Shown: positions 1 through 12,232 of the stretch, one piece after another
How positions within the stretch are numbered: position 1 is the first letter of the stretch
How the letters are laid out: every line of letters begins with the position of its first letter
NCBI GenBank assembly: GCA_023313575.1
Contig: JAJTTP010000003.1
Coordinates: 868,001-932,000 of the forward strand
Reading direction: 5' to 3'
DNA: 64,000 nt
Origin: Eutypella sp. D-1
Taxonomy: Eukaryota > Ascomycota > Sordariomycetes > Xylariales > Diatrypaceae
Translations under genes and position numbers: made by a program
Notes under the pieces: generated by a model
Told to the model about the DNA's origin: nothing
Database searches by the model: none
Seen by the model: the letters and a program-made list of their open reading frames with translations, nothing else

Positions 1-1070
1 TTACGTGCGTAAGCCGGTAAAGCGATGTTGTGTGCTTTGTGTGTCTCGGGTATATATATCTACATGCAATGTGTGTGACAACGTTTCCGTTTCTGATCTA
101 CACTACCCGCTCGTTAATTTTGCTTGACCTAACATATGAGATTCACCGGCCCTTTGGACGTTATGTCTGTCTGTTCTTCTGCGCATCTCTATCTCGGCTA
201 CCTATATGGATTGTTATTATTTCTTTTTTTGGAAAGGTAGACATGAGGGCAGGTAGTTCGTGGCCACAAAAAGTTGGATGACAGAAAGGACACCTCCATA
301 TCTACCCACCTGTTGGCTTTTGCCTCCTCCAGCTTCACGAACACCTGAACTAAGGGGCCATAACGCGATCGGATGGACGGATGGGGCCCTGAAGGTATAT
401 GGGTAAAAGCAGTATAGCGCGAGCCTTTTTCTCTGTACATTAAGACAAGGAAGGCAGGAACCACGGTTGGAAAGCCTGAGGGTGCGGACGGCTGAGATAG
501 AATTGATAAAGAGTATCGATCCGTCCCCCACCCTTTTCTTGGTTCCAACTTTGAACGCGACGGCGACGGGACCGGGGCGGAGGGAGGGGGGGGGGGGTTG
601 AAGTGGCTGCTGGCTTAGGCTGCTTATCGCATGAGGGTCTCCATTCGTTTCAGAGATGGATCATACCTGCTGCCTTGTTAGGTAGACGAGCAAATAATGA
701 TTATTCACCCATGAGAACCGAGTGGACACCGGGTTGCCGATGATTTATGTAATCTTCCAAATTTTACTTGGCCTTCCGACTATCTAGATGCTAGTCTGTC
801 TGATATTTCCCGAATCTACAAGGTCTGCGAAAGGAGAAAAGATGAAGTGATGGGTCTCGAACTCATGATTTTACGGATTATCGCATTTTATCAAGCTGAA
901 TATAGACTTAACAATGCCCGCTAGCTACGGCTACTACTACTACTGCTGCTGCTGCTATCGCCATCACAGGGCCCAGGGATATCAAGACTTCTTTGCCTAT
1001 GTATTATTAAACCACCAGATCCCGCCCATGCACACAAGACTCCCTCATTTCCGTCCTCACTCCACTCCAC
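1..1070. other. intergenic, no gene seen
   Basis: No convincing coding region was found. Overlapping short frames occur on the minus strand around 200-550, but they show no family features. A G-rich tract lies near 580-600. The 3' part should hold the 3' untranslated region and terminator of the minus-strand KRI1 gene. Confidence 0.5.
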
Positions 1071-3157
1071 TCACGCAGCCTCGGCGGCGCCCTTGCCCTT
1101 CCTGCGACCAGAACGCTTGCGCTTCTTCTTTGAGGCGCCGCCCTCGACAACATCCCCATCCGCATCCGCATCCGCACCCGCAGCCAGTTCCTTGCCCTTG
1201 CCCTTGCCCTCGGACGAGGGAGGAGGGCCGGGGTTGAAGGCGGGAGGCTCGTGCTCGAATTCGTCGCCGAAGGTGTCACGGCGCCAGCGGCGGAGGCGAG
1301 CCTTCTTGCCGAGGCGCTTGCGGTCGCGGCGCTGCTTCTCGGGGTCGCGGAAGTGCGCGAGCTTCTTGAGGCCCGCGTACTCGTTGAGGTCCGCGTCCGA
1401 CGCCATCAGGATGTCCCGCGTCGTCAGCCCGAACGTCTCCGGCCACGTCTCCCGGTACGCGAACCGTGGCTGCCCGCTGCTGTTTTGGTTCTTCGACGAC
1501 GAGGAGGCCCCGGGGATCTCTGGGTCCTCGACTGTCATGTGCGCGTCTACTAGCGCCTCTAGCTTCGCCCGCTCCCGCCGCACCTCCTTCTGGCTCGCTA
1601 GCCGCTCCCTCTTGCGGTCCTTGCTGGTCTTCTGGCGCTTCGCAGCGGGTGCATCGTCCTCGTCTCCGTCCTCGTCTTCTCCACCCTGCTGTTCTTCTAC
1701 GTCTGATAGCGAGACGTCGGGATGTTCGTCGTCTTCAAAATCCGGCACCAAATCCTTGATGTCGATGTCGTCATCCCACTTGGGCTTCTTGATCTTCCTC
1801 TTCTTCTTCTTGGAACCCCCGTCTTCTTCGTCCTCGTTGCCGTCATCAGTGATGTGCCCTTCCTCGGCCTCGGCGTAGTACTCGTCGTTGAACATCTTCT
1901 TCATCTCCTCCTCCCACTTGTCGTTATCCCAGGCGTCCTCGAGGACCTTCTGCCAATCCTCCTCCCGCAGGGTCTTGCCGGAGAGGCCGGCGGCCTTCTT
2001 GATCTTCTGGAGCTTGCCCTCCGCCTCCTCGATATTGAGGCGCCGCAGCCGGGCCCGCTCCTCCTTGCGCTCCCGCTTCTCGGCCTCCCGCTTCTCGCGC
2101 TCGAGCTCGCGCTGCCGTTTCCGCGCGCTCTTCTCCTCCCGCCTGACTGACTTCGCTGCCGTGACGTCACGGGAGTACGTCTTGAGAACTTCGTTGCTCT
2201 TGTGCGGGTCCTCGAAGCGCAGGTTGTAGGCGGCCTCCCACTCTTCTGCCTTGTCCAGGTGGCCGTCGTCCTGGTCATCGGACTCAAATGCCTGCCAGCC
2301 CCCGCCGTCCTCGTCTACCCAGGCGCGGGACGCCATGAAATTTGACAGGAAGAGCTCAGGGTTCTTGTCGGCCTCAGCAACATCGGGCTTGCGATCGGGC
2401 TTGCGGGCCTTCACCTGGCCGGCACGGGAGGGGTGGACACCGGCGCTGGCTTCAACGGGCTTCGGAGCTTCCTTTGCCTTCATGAATTCTTCCTCGTCAC
2501 TCTCACTTGACGCATCTCCGTTCATCTGGGCCTGGATCTCATCGCGAATGGACTTCTTCAGGTCATCTTGCTCCTGGATGTAGGTTCGAGGGGGTTCGTC
2601 GCCATCTTCATCATCTGCCCCGATATCCCCACGTAGTAGCTTCTCTCGGTGGTAGTCTTGTAGGTAGACCGGCTTCTCCTTTTTCTCCTTGGAAACGGAC
2701 GGCGCGACAGACTCGTCATCGATTGGGGCGTAAAATGTGGTCTTGCCATCGTAAACACGGGGATCTTTGTTCTTGATGGCCTGGAGGGTGGCATTGAGCT
2801 GGGCGTCGAGCTGTTCGGTGGCTAAGAAGCCGTTCTCGTCCTCGGTGACGTCCGAAGATGAGTCCGAATCATCATCGTCACCATCTCCTCTTGACTTATC
2901 TCCATTGGCTTTGTTCGACTTGTATTTCTCCTCCACTAAGATGAAGACATTGAGTCAGTAACAGACAGACAGGGCAGAAGTAACTCTAGTCCTCTTGGGG
3001 GGCAGGGGGGGCGCTCACATCTATGCAGCTCTTCCCTCTTCTTGTTATGCTCAAATCTCTTAGCATATTCACTGTTAATCTTGAGTTTTACACCGCCGTC
3101 GGACTCATCGTCGCTGTCATCAAACAGCGAATGCTTGCGCGCGTCGGATTTCGACAT
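1071..3157 (-). CDS. KRI1: KRI1-like ribosome biogenesis protein
   Basis: Two exons: 3157-3019 and 2935-1071. The 83-nt intron has a GTGAGC donor and a TTAG acceptor, and splicing keeps the frame (139 + 1865 nt, 667 residues). Kri1 is a nucleolar protein needed for 40S subunit assembly (established for the family). The N-terminus is MSKSDARKHSLFDDSD and is followed by EYAKRFEHNKKREEL. Then come the acidic segment ending in ENGFLATEQLDAQ, the conserved KDPRVYDGKTTFY stretch near residue 105, long Lys/Arg/Glu helices, and a C-terminal domain with FAYRETWPETFGLT and a basic RRDRKRLGKKARLRRW run. The tail is KKKRKRSGRRKGKG, a likely nucleolar localisation signal. It is divergent from the Rab5-type gene, with a 1.2-kb shared promoter region. 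Identification is secure from the N- and C-terminal Kri1 signatures. Confidence 0.93.
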
Positions 3158-4340
3158 CGTTGTTTCAGCAGCATTCAGCAGCACAGCACAACACACCTTT
3201 GCGCCGTCGGTGATACTCAGTTGTGTCTCTTGTAATATGTGGCGATAGTTAGATTATTCGAAACTATTATGAAAACTTGAGAGGTCTAGAATAAACTCTA
3301 GATCCCCTAGTTTAAGGTAGAGATCTTTTGGTTGAGTGTAAAGGGGGAGGAACGAGGGGGATTTCAGGAAATATTGAACCTGAACCGACTGATAACATTG
3401 ATGGTCAACTTTTTTTTCCAGGAAGGAGAAGAGATCCACCAGAGATCCACGGATAAGAAGTTCCAAAGTTGTTATCGATAAATTCCTAGGCCAGTAGTAA
3501 TTTACATAAGAAGCACGTAAGACATACACATCGGGCCTTAACAAAAAATAACTCCGACCTTGCCCCATTACTTTCCAGTTTTGGACTAATGTAAGTGGCT
3601 GGATATGTACATATAGACCTCTAGCCCCGTAACTTCCAAGTTGTATCGGCTTGACTGAACTGAACTGTCACCTGTACAGATACTTAGGAGGTAGTTATTG
3701 TATCCACGGATGTTGTAAGTGCAAGCAAGCAAGCCGTTGAGGCCCCAAAATACTCCAGGGTTGCCTAAAGGGAGCGGCGCGGGGCGTGTAGAAATAGCAG
3801 GGTAGTACTTACACCTAGAACTAGATACCTGTACTCCGTATCGTCACGTCACATTACAACTCACCTGACTGGTTAGCTCTAGAATGGATAGGTGCTATGT
3901 ATGTATGTACATATAAGTAAGTAGTCTTGCGCCCGCCTAGTATGTCCACGGGTAGGTAGTAGGCACTGTTTGTATGTACGTAGCCAGTAATATCCTGCTT
4001 AACGACACCTACTAGGTACCTACAATCTACCCTACCTACCTCCTACTAACTTTAGGTAGGTAACTTTCATACCTCCCGTCTCTAGCCCACCGCATTCGTC
4101 ACCATTCTACCTACCTATCCTTCTCTTAAACCTCAACCTCAGCCAATTTAGTTATATCCCCTACCATCCTGTCAATCTAGGTATTTCAAGGAAAGCTTCT
4201 GCGACATCACATTTCGACTTTCCCGATACTCCCTCACGCTTAGCGCTTCCCGAAGCTATCTCGACCACCAACTTATAGCCCGCACACCGCAGACCGCACC
4301 GCACTGGGCATTCCCGAGGCCGCCGCCGACCTTCAACACT
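3158..4340. promoter_or_regulatory. divergent promoter region between KRI1 and Rab5-type gene
   Basis: The 1.18-kb gap lies between two divergent start codons and holds no supported gene. From about 3960 to 4110 it is dense in TACCTACC / GGTAGGTA blocks, including TAGGTACCTA. This motif recurs at other intergenic sites in the window. CT-rich sequence precedes the Rab5-type start. Promoter function is inferred from position only. Confidence 0.5.
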
Positions 4341-5321
4341 ATGGCCGACAACGCCCCAAAGCCGAGCAGCAGTGTCAAGCTCGTGCTGCTTGGCGAAGCC
4401 GCTGTGGGAAAGGTAAATAAAAATGTTCCTGGCATTAGTTACGCATTTTTATATATCTCTCTCTTTGATAAACTTAACCCGTGGGAATATTTCCTCGATA
4501 TTTGGTGGCTGACTTATCGCAAAGTCCTCTCTCGTATTGCGCTTTGTCAACAACGACTTCCAGGAGAATAAGGAACCTACTATTGGTGGTAAGTGGCCGC
4601 GGTAGCAGCAGAAGTTGCTGCACTAGGCCTTTGAGGCTATACCCTATCTATCTATGTATCTATTTATGGATATCTATATTGATGACAAACCATTTACTGA
4701 CGGACGGACTTCTTAACATCAGCGGCCTTCTTAACACAAAAATGTAACCTACCGACGCGGACCATCAAGTTCGAGATTTGGGATACGGCGGGCCAGGAGC
4801 GGTTCGCCTCGTTGGCGCCCATGTACTACCGGAACGCCCAGGCCGCCCTCGTGGTCTACGACCTGACGAAACCGACATCGCTCATCAAGGCCAAGCACTG
4901 GGTCGCCGAGCTGCAGAGGCAGGCATCGCCGGGAATCGTGATCGCGCTCGTGGGCAACAAGCTGGACCTCACGGGCGATGGAGGGGAGTCCGGCAGCGGG
5001 CAGGCGGCCGGGGGCGAGGGCAGCGGCGGGGCCGAGGGCGCGGAGGGCGAGGAATCCGGGGGCGATGCCCGCAAGATCTCGACCGAGGAGGCGCAGTCGT
5101 ACGCCGATGAGGAGAGCCTCCTGTTCTTCGAGACCAGCGCCAAGACCGGCCACAACGTCACGGAGGTGTTTACGGCCATCGCGAACGCCATTCCGGAGAC
5201 GTCGCTCAAGAACGCGCGGGGCCCCGGCGCGTCGTCGGGCGCCGTCGGCCGGGGCGGCGAGGAGCAGAGGGTGAACCTCAACGGACCGCGGGAGGCTGCC
5301 AAGGAGGGTTGCGCTTGTTAA
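4341..5321 (+). CDS. Rab5-family small GTPase (Vps21/Ypt5 type)
   Basis: Three exons: 4341-4412, 4525-4588 and 4723-5321. Splice phases agree and give 244 residues. Rab5 GTPases organise early-endosome fusion and endocytic sorting (family knowledge). G1 is GEAAVGKSS, split by intron 1. The switch I region ends in [12 protein letters not shown]3 is [10 protein letters not shown]4 is NKLDL and G5 is ETSAKTG. The switch II context [20 protein letters not shown] is typical of Rab5. The C-terminus, EGCAC, is a CxC geranylgeranylation site. A Gly/Glu/Ser-rich insert of about 38 residues (bases about 4972-5088) lies between G4 and G5. Inserts at this place occur in some Ypt52/Rab5 paralogues, so I do not assign a particular paralogue. 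The gene has its own promoter and is divergent from KRI1. Confidence 0.93.
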
Positions 5322-7069
5322 AGTTTGTTTATTTGTTGTTGTTTTTGGTTCTTGTGGTCTACGTTTTGAAATTTTCGGAATTGAGTCTTCTTTGCTGCTT
5401 TTTCCCCCCTCGTCTAACCTTCCTGGGAATCAAGGGTCTTTGTTGTCCCCCTCCCTGTCTTGTCATGCTTCGGGATGGCCTTCAAACAAACGTAGGAGTT
5501 GACATGTTTTCCCCTTTACATAACTACTATACATGTCAGGGTGGTGGCGATGGCAGCACGACGGCGACGACGACGACGTGGCGTGATGTGTGACGTTGGA
5601 GCAACCGCAATGAATACTATTAGAGCACATAGTTAAGAATACAGTGTTTGAATTCCATTTCGTAGACTCAGACTCATACTGGTTGCCAGACTCATGATTG
5701 GATCGATACGTCCAGGTCTGATCATTACGCACGGCATAACAGTTGGCCGGCTTGCACCGTGATATCCTATATCGTCTATAGTAATATCTACCTATCAAGC
5801 AGGCGGAACAGGCAGCGCACGCAGGTTGGCAGGGGCGGCGGCATAGCTGGAAGGCTCTCAAGCTCTGACTCGGTTTAAAGCAAGATCCAGTAGGATATAT
5901 GTACATGTAACTACATACATACCTCGTAAGTAGATATGCAGTTAACAATAGGAAAGAATGCTTAGGTAAAGAACTTGGAAGACAATAGGCAGCAGATTTG
6001 AGTTTCCGCCCCGCTAACTCTAAAAAGTTGGGGGTACAACCGGGGGTCAGTAGTACCTATTGACCGACCCGATCTCTTTACCAGTCGGCAGCGGTGCGCG
6101 CGCGTAACCGGGGCGGAGAGAAGAGAGAACAAGAGAGAGAGGGAAAAAAAAAGGACCAAAAAAAGACCACGCTATCTATCTATCTCGACTACACCTGCTT
6201 CAAAAATTATTCTACGCCTACCTACATTGGTAGGTATCTACACCTGAGTAGCTTTAACACACAACTTCTCTCATTTACTTTTTTCTTCTTTTCTACATAA
6301 CCAAGTCCGGGTAACTGTGATCCATCTCTTGACGAACTCCACCAACCAACCTCTACTCCAACTTCAACCCCAATTGTATTCTCGAGCTGGACAGATTTTC
6401 GAAGCGATTATCGTCCTTAAATCATCTCAACAATTACTCAATATCTTATCAATCAACGAAGGAAGGACGAGATATCGAGATTCGTTTAGGTCGATCGACT
6501 TGAGTTGTGCGCGCACGTGTTTATGCGTGTGTTTACGTCAATAGGATTTAACAATACAACGATAGCCTCCGAAAAAAACCGCCAAAACCCTCCAAAACCC
6601 TCCAAATGACTACATTTTCGTTGGGCTAGAATTAGCCAGACCTTGCCTGTCTGTCTGCGCGTTCAGTGCTGTCCCGCCAGTCGCGTTAATTGACTGATTG
6701 GTGACTGACTGATTGACTATACACGTACTTCACTTCACTTTTAATCCAGCCACCTGGGCAGCACGCACACGGACTTGCACGAATAGAACCTCCATAACTA
6801 CTTATTCTTACATTCGACATATCTTCGACCATATCTTCAACAACAAACAATAACAACAACATAACCCTTCCTTTTCTTTCCTTTCCTTTCCTTTCCTTTC
6901 CTCTTCCCAGATGGCCGGATATCTTCAATTTGCGTAGTAGAACTTCACCACAACCACCATAATCATCACCACCCTTCAACTCTACGCTTCATTCTCGCGT
7001 CGCCAAATCCAAATACATCACGTATTACAAGCGCAACAATCGACGCCGTCGAAGCTTTTCTTGCCCGAA
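5322..7069. other. intergenic and 5' leader region with pyrimidine tracts
   Basis: There is no supported gene in these 1.75 kb. The first part should be the 3' end of the Rab5-type transcript. The second part is CT-rich and resembles a long promoter and leader for the RING gene. It holds a CTTTC pentanucleotide run at about 6868-6902 and a tandem CAAAACCCTC repeat near 6582-6605. Confidence 0.5.
6868..6902. repeat. CTTTC microsatellite
   Basis: About five copies of CTTTC lie roughly 170-200 nt upstream of the RING gene start codon. Pyrimidine tracts are common just upstream of fungal transcription start sites, so this may be promoter sequence. Confidence 0.8.
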
Positions 7070-10000
7070 ATGGCTGCTTTGACAGAGGCTCAAGTCGAGC
7101 TCGCCAAGTATGTTCTCCAGGACCCCATTGTCTGCAATATCAATTCATTCGATAATACATTGACTTTGTCCCGGTATTGTGGTGATATAAAGTGTTCTCT
7201 ATGCTAACCGACTACCTCGAAAAGCTCTCTCACGCAGGACGAGTTACCCACGAAGCTCCGCTGCGCCATCTGCAGCAAGTTAGCCATCAATGCCTTCAGG
7301 CTGCCATGTTGTGAAACTGCCATTTGCGAAAATTGTATGTCTTTATACACTCGAATATTGGACAAGACCGATTTTACAAGATATATCCCTGTCACCCATG
7401 ACACCTGCTAACATATCTTAGGTCAATCTACTCTCCCCTCGTCATGCCCGGTCTGCGAACACTCGCCCGTCTCCGGCGACGACTGTACTGTCTATAAGTC
7501 CCTCAGGACTACCATTCGGGTCTTTCTGAAGACAGAGGAGAGGAAGCGTGAAGCTGCGAGGCCGAAGCCCGCCGCTAATGAGTCGGCCCCTTCCACCCCC
7601 GTTCAAGCTACGCCCACCCCCACCCAAACCGAGGGACCCAGTGTGCCTCCTCAAGATTCCACAGTCCAAGAAAACGTCCGCCGTGGGTCCCAGTCTGTCA
7701 ATCCCGAAGATGCACCTGCTGCCACCGAATCCAACGAGCAGCACGCCGCCCCTCGGGGTCAGGATGACGATGCCCAACCTCAGGTAAACCGGTCCACAAC
7801 TACGTCTACCTTGGGACACTATCTAATTTTTTTTACCAGGACCCTTCAACGGAAGACCGACGCCCGAGCGAGTCACGTGAGGTTGAAGACTCCAAGGCCA
7901 TCGTACCGTCAGGTCAAGAAGGCGAGGGCATGGTACCTACAGAGGACGCTACCGAGAACGACCCGAATCAGGACGATGCCGCCGACGAGCAGTCCGCACA
8001 AGCCAACATGGGTCCAATGAACGGGAACTTCATGAATTTTGGTGGTGGGGACATGAACCAGATGCAGATGATGATGGCCATGCAGAATGGAATGAATCCA
8101 GCTGCCTTTGGCTCGTTCCCTATGATGGGTATGTTCTTCTTTCACTCCTGCCGCTTTACATACGAATCAGTTCGCTAATAACAATTCTCACAGGCATGGA
8201 CATGGGCATGAACCCGATGATGATGCAGAACATGTTTATGAACGGTGGCTTTGGCGCGCAAGGCATGAACGGCATGAGCATGAACATGGGTATGAATGGT
8301 TTCAACGGTGGTGGCAATGACTGGAACGGACAGCAATCATGGAACGTCGGCCAAGATAATTTCAATCCAAATGCTCCTGGCATGGGAAATGGTGACTTTG
8401 GCAACTTTAACACAGGCTTCCGTAATTACGGCCACCAGAACCATTTCAATGACTTCCGCCGAGGCAATTTTGGTGGATTCCGGGGAAGAGGTCGAGGACG
8501 TAATTATTACAATGCAGGAGGCTTCGGCCGCGGCGGTTATCACCAGCAGGGATTCAACAACATGGGCGGAAATTGGCCTGACCAGATGAACCAGTTCCAG
8601 CAGGGTGGGGATGACGGCCAGGCCGCGGCGAATGACCAAGGCATGGCCAGCAACCCGGGTAAAGAAGTTGACGAGTTCGGTAGAATTGCCCGTTCGGTTT
8701 CGGGTCCTGCCGGAGAGGGCGCTCATGGTGATGGTTCTACTACTGATACTGCTGGAGGACCCTCTGGCAACCTAGTATCGCGCGATCAATCGACCAGTGC
8801 GGGGGCGCAGCCGCCCGGTGAGGCGCACAATGATCTTGCCAATGGTAATGGTGATGTATCCGCAGGTGGCTATCCTCCCTCCGCCGTGCACCAGCACGGG
8901 CCGGGCGGCCTTCCTATTATCGGCCGGCAGTCCCCGATGGTGGCGGTGGAGGCACCCATAAATGCACCCACGGGCCCCAAAGCAATGCGTCAGGGCCTTC
9001 CGAACACTAGCTATCACCGTCTTAAAGCGCGCGGCCTAATTAATGATGAGAAAACCACCGCGGCCGCCGCTACCGCCACTACTACCACCACCCCCGGCTC
9101 CGGCGCGAATGCCCAGGCTGTCGCCGGACCCGGACCCGGACTTGGATCCGGAGCCGTCTCTGCTAGCCCTTCCCTCCTGGAGGACCACCGCCCGAGAACG
9201 CCGCGCGCTAGTAGTTCGTCGCGCGACCGTAGGGACGCCGATCGTCGCGACCGTGAATCTGGCCGGGACCGTGACCTAGACGAGAAAAGCCGGGATTCCC
9301 GCCGTGATCGCGACCGGGACCGTGAGCGGGAGCGGGAGCGTGAGCGTGATCGTGGCCGCGAGCGCGAGCGGAGCCGCTCGAGGTCCAGGAGCCGGAGCCC
9401 CGACCGCAGCCGAGATCGTAGAGAGTCTCGCCGGCGCAGGCGACACCGTTCGGAATCCGTGACGGACGCCGGCGGTGGCCAGCCCCAGGAGGGCGAGCAT
9501 CGCGACCGCGGACACAGGAGCCGGAGGAAGTCGACGAGGGACGATGATCCCAACAGTAATAGCAATAACAATAACAACAACGGCGGCAGTGGCGGAGGCG
9601 GCGCCCGACCTAAGGAGGACAGGCACCCCGGCGCTTCCCGATCACCGACTCCCAACGAGCGCGAGCGCGAACGCGAACGCGAGCCTAAGCGGTCTAGTCG
9701 TCGTAGCCGCAGGGAACGCGAGGAGAAGCGCCGGGAGCGCGAAAAGGAGAGAGAGAGGGAAAGGGAGCGAGAGCGGGAGAACGATCGTGACCGTGCCAGG
9801 AACTCGGACAACCGCTCTCACCGCGACCGTGACTATGACCGCGAGCGCGAGCGCGAGCGTGAACGTGATCGCGATCGTGACCGCGACAGGGAGCGGGAGC
9901 GCGATCGCGATCGCGATCGCGAGAAGGACCGGAACCACGAGCGGCGGAAGAGCCGGCGCGAGCGCGAGAGGGAACGCCGCAACCGCAACGCCAACAAGGC

Positions 10001-10460
10001 CGCCACTGCTGCGACCAACGCCAACGCCACGCCCCTGACGCCCGTCGAGCCCTCGGACAAGGCCTTCAACCCGCCCACGGGTCCTCGCGGCGGTGGAGGC
10101 GGCGGCGGTAACTTCTCCATCAAGGGCGGCGCTAGCGGTAAGCAGCAAACAACGGCAACGTCCAACAACAACAACAACGACACCGCGGGCTCTCCTCCAC
10201 CCCCCGCCAAAGATCCGCATACCCTGGAGCGCGAGGCCCGCGACCGCGAGCGTTTGCTCAAGGAGGCACAGCGGATCGCGGGGCTTGCGGGGCTCGCGGG
10301 CAAGAAGCGTGCTCGTGAACCCGAAAGCGGTGGTGGTGGAGGCGGTGGAGGAGGAGGGCACCGACGTAAGAGCCGCAGGAGCGAACCTGTTAATACGGAT
10401 GAGGAGGAGGCGCGCTTGAGGAGGCTGGAGGCGGAGCGCGAGGGGAGGCGGTGGGAGTAG
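7070..10460 (+). CDS. C4C4 RING-finger protein, Mpe1/RBBP6-type RING, long RD/RE-rich tail
   Basis: Five exons: 7070-7107, 7225-7334, 7422-7783, 7840-8128 and 8194-10460. All phases agree and give 1,021 residues. A RING domain lies at residues 18-65 with cysteines at 26, 29, 41, 42, 47, 50, 58 and 61 (CAIC, LPCC, CENC, CPVC). This all-cysteine C4C4 pattern is known from RBBP6/Mpe1 and CNOT4, and E3 ubiquitin ligase activity is inferred from it. No DWNN domain or zinc knuckle precedes it, so it is not a canonical full-length Mpe1. The middle (about residues 270-420) is Met/Gly/Asn-rich with RGRGRG, which suggests RNA binding. The rest is low complexity: Arg-Asp, Arg-Glu and Arg-Ser repeats (bases about 9190-9990), poly-Asn and poly-Gly runs. 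Such tails are common in mRNA-processing factors. A role in pre-mRNA 3'-end processing is plausible but inferred. Confidence 0.82.
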
Positions 10461-10540
10461 ATGTAGTGAGTCTAAGTTGAGACGTGTGTGGTTGGGGGGA
10501 AGCGGGTGTGGTGGTGGTGGTGCGGCGGACCTTTGATGTA

Positions 10541-10604
10541 GCTAACTGACTAACTGACTAACTGACTGGAGCCTGCATGCGATGCGATGCGATGCGATGC
10601 GATG
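10541..10604. repeat. two adjacent microsatellites (ACTGACTA-type and GCGAT)
   Basis: Three and a half copies of an 8-nt CTAACTGA-type unit are followed a few bases later by five copies of GCGAT. Both are in the 3' flank of the RING gene. Confidence 0.85.
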
Positions 10605-11704
10605 GCTTCATGAGTCCAAGCTTTGTCTGTATCTACCACCAGTCTGTCCGTTTGTCTACCTGTCTGCTCCTGTCTACTTACTTCTGTGGTTGGAGCGGGG
10701 CACGGATGGTCTGTCTGTCTGTCTATCCTACATAACTACATCAACTACTCAACTCCTCACCCCTAAAACAAAAACCGCTTCCTGAATCGCAGTCATTTGC
10801 GCGAAGGCGGCCCATGCAAAAGTAAGGGGGGAAATAAAAGATCATGGGGAGAAGAACCGAGACGCAAGATTCATCACTCATTCACTCATTCGTTCGTTTC
10901 GTCCATTCGTTTCATCGTCGTGGCTGTCTTCCTGCGTCCGCTACTACTCGCCTTACCTACCTACTCTACTCAACTCCCAAAAAGAGCTAGGAAAAGAAAG
11001 GATCCAGGGCGGGCTACACTGGACCGATCGATTGTCTCGCTGCTGCTTCTTCTTCTTCTTCTTCTTTTCAACGGAACTTCGCGCGGCTGTTTCTTAATCG
11101 AATTACCACAGCTTCCCGGCGCTGCACAGGTATCGCGAACCTAACTACATGCATACAACATCATACACAATGCGCATACGCATACAGACTGCTTCATCAC
11201 TATGCATACACACATACATAAATACAACGCCACGCCACACATGCGGTTGAAAAGGGGGGACTGACTGGCTTGATCGGGGGTCGGGGGTGAGGGGAATAGG
11301 AATGGAGTAGATGAGTTAGATTAGACATGAGACTCATTGCCCTTATTTTTCTAAGAATAAGGGGAAAAAAGAGAAAAAGGGAGCGGTTGCACATGCAGCA
11401 GATAACAGACAGGCAGACAGACAGGCAGGCAAATGTTTCCTTTTCTTTTCTTTTTCTCCACTTGTCTTACCTCTTTTTATACGAAACAGGTATGCAGCAT
11501 CATGACCGTCGTCTCATCGGGGAACACAGGACGAGGAGGGCGCGAGGGGGGGGGGGGGAGGGGAAGGGATTAGGGGGAGGAAAGGGGATATGTGATTAAA
11601 TAAATAGGTACGAATAGATAAATGGCATTACGGCAATTTCCCCTAGGCTTTTCTTCCCTTTTTCCTCTTTTTCCCAGCGACGTGAAGCTATATATCGGTG
11701 GCTA

Positions 11705-11721
11705 GAGAGAGAGAGAGAGGG

Positions 11722-11796
<75 letters not shown>

Positions 11797-11802
11797 GAGA
11801 GA
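11705..11802. repeat. GA dinucleotide tract with periodic GGG interruptions
   Basis: A purine tract of nearly 100 nt consists of GA repeats broken at near-regular intervals of about 22-24 nt by an extra G (GAGGGAGA). The regular interruption suggests that a larger unit expanded. Confidence 0.85.
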
Positions 11803-12232
11803 AAGAAAAAGTTGAAGTGAAAAATTAATGTGTGTTTTAAGTGAAAATATCTATACGACAGACAGCCCCGACTCAAGGTAAGGAAGGCCATTCTGAATAT
11901 TGGCTGTAAATAGGGGCTGTTCCTGTACCAAGGTACATGCATACCAGAGTATACCTAGGTACTTGTAGTTATTGGGGTTAACCCCTATTTGGGAGTGCCA
12001 AGTACTCCAAGTACCCTGTAAAGGGAGCCGCTCGGCTGGGAGGGGAGCTTGGGCCATCAATTGGTGCTAATAACGTCAATTTAGAGGTACCTAGGTAGCT
12101 ACGTAGTACTTCAATGTTGTTAAGAACACCATTACTGAAACTATCACATGCTCACCTATATCATCCATCTCACCCATCTCATCTACATAGTAATTCACAT
12201 AGTACACAACATCTTACCACGCCTAAGACAGG

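Larger units (their letters stand above)
10461..12232. other. intergenic, repeat-rich
   Basis: No gene is supported. The stretch holds a CTAACTGA-type tandem repeat (10541-10568), a GCGAT repeat (10577-10604), a short G run near 11548-11560, a long GA tract (11705-11802) and two TACCTAGGTA palindromes (11952 and 12088). The last of these lies about 135 nt before the PBN1 start. Confidence 0.55.

Noticed and set aside
9014..9811. 265-residue minus-strand open frame rich in Arg-Ser
   Set aside because: It is the reverse complement of the RD/RE repeat tail of the RING protein gene, which has a complete spliced model on the plus strand.
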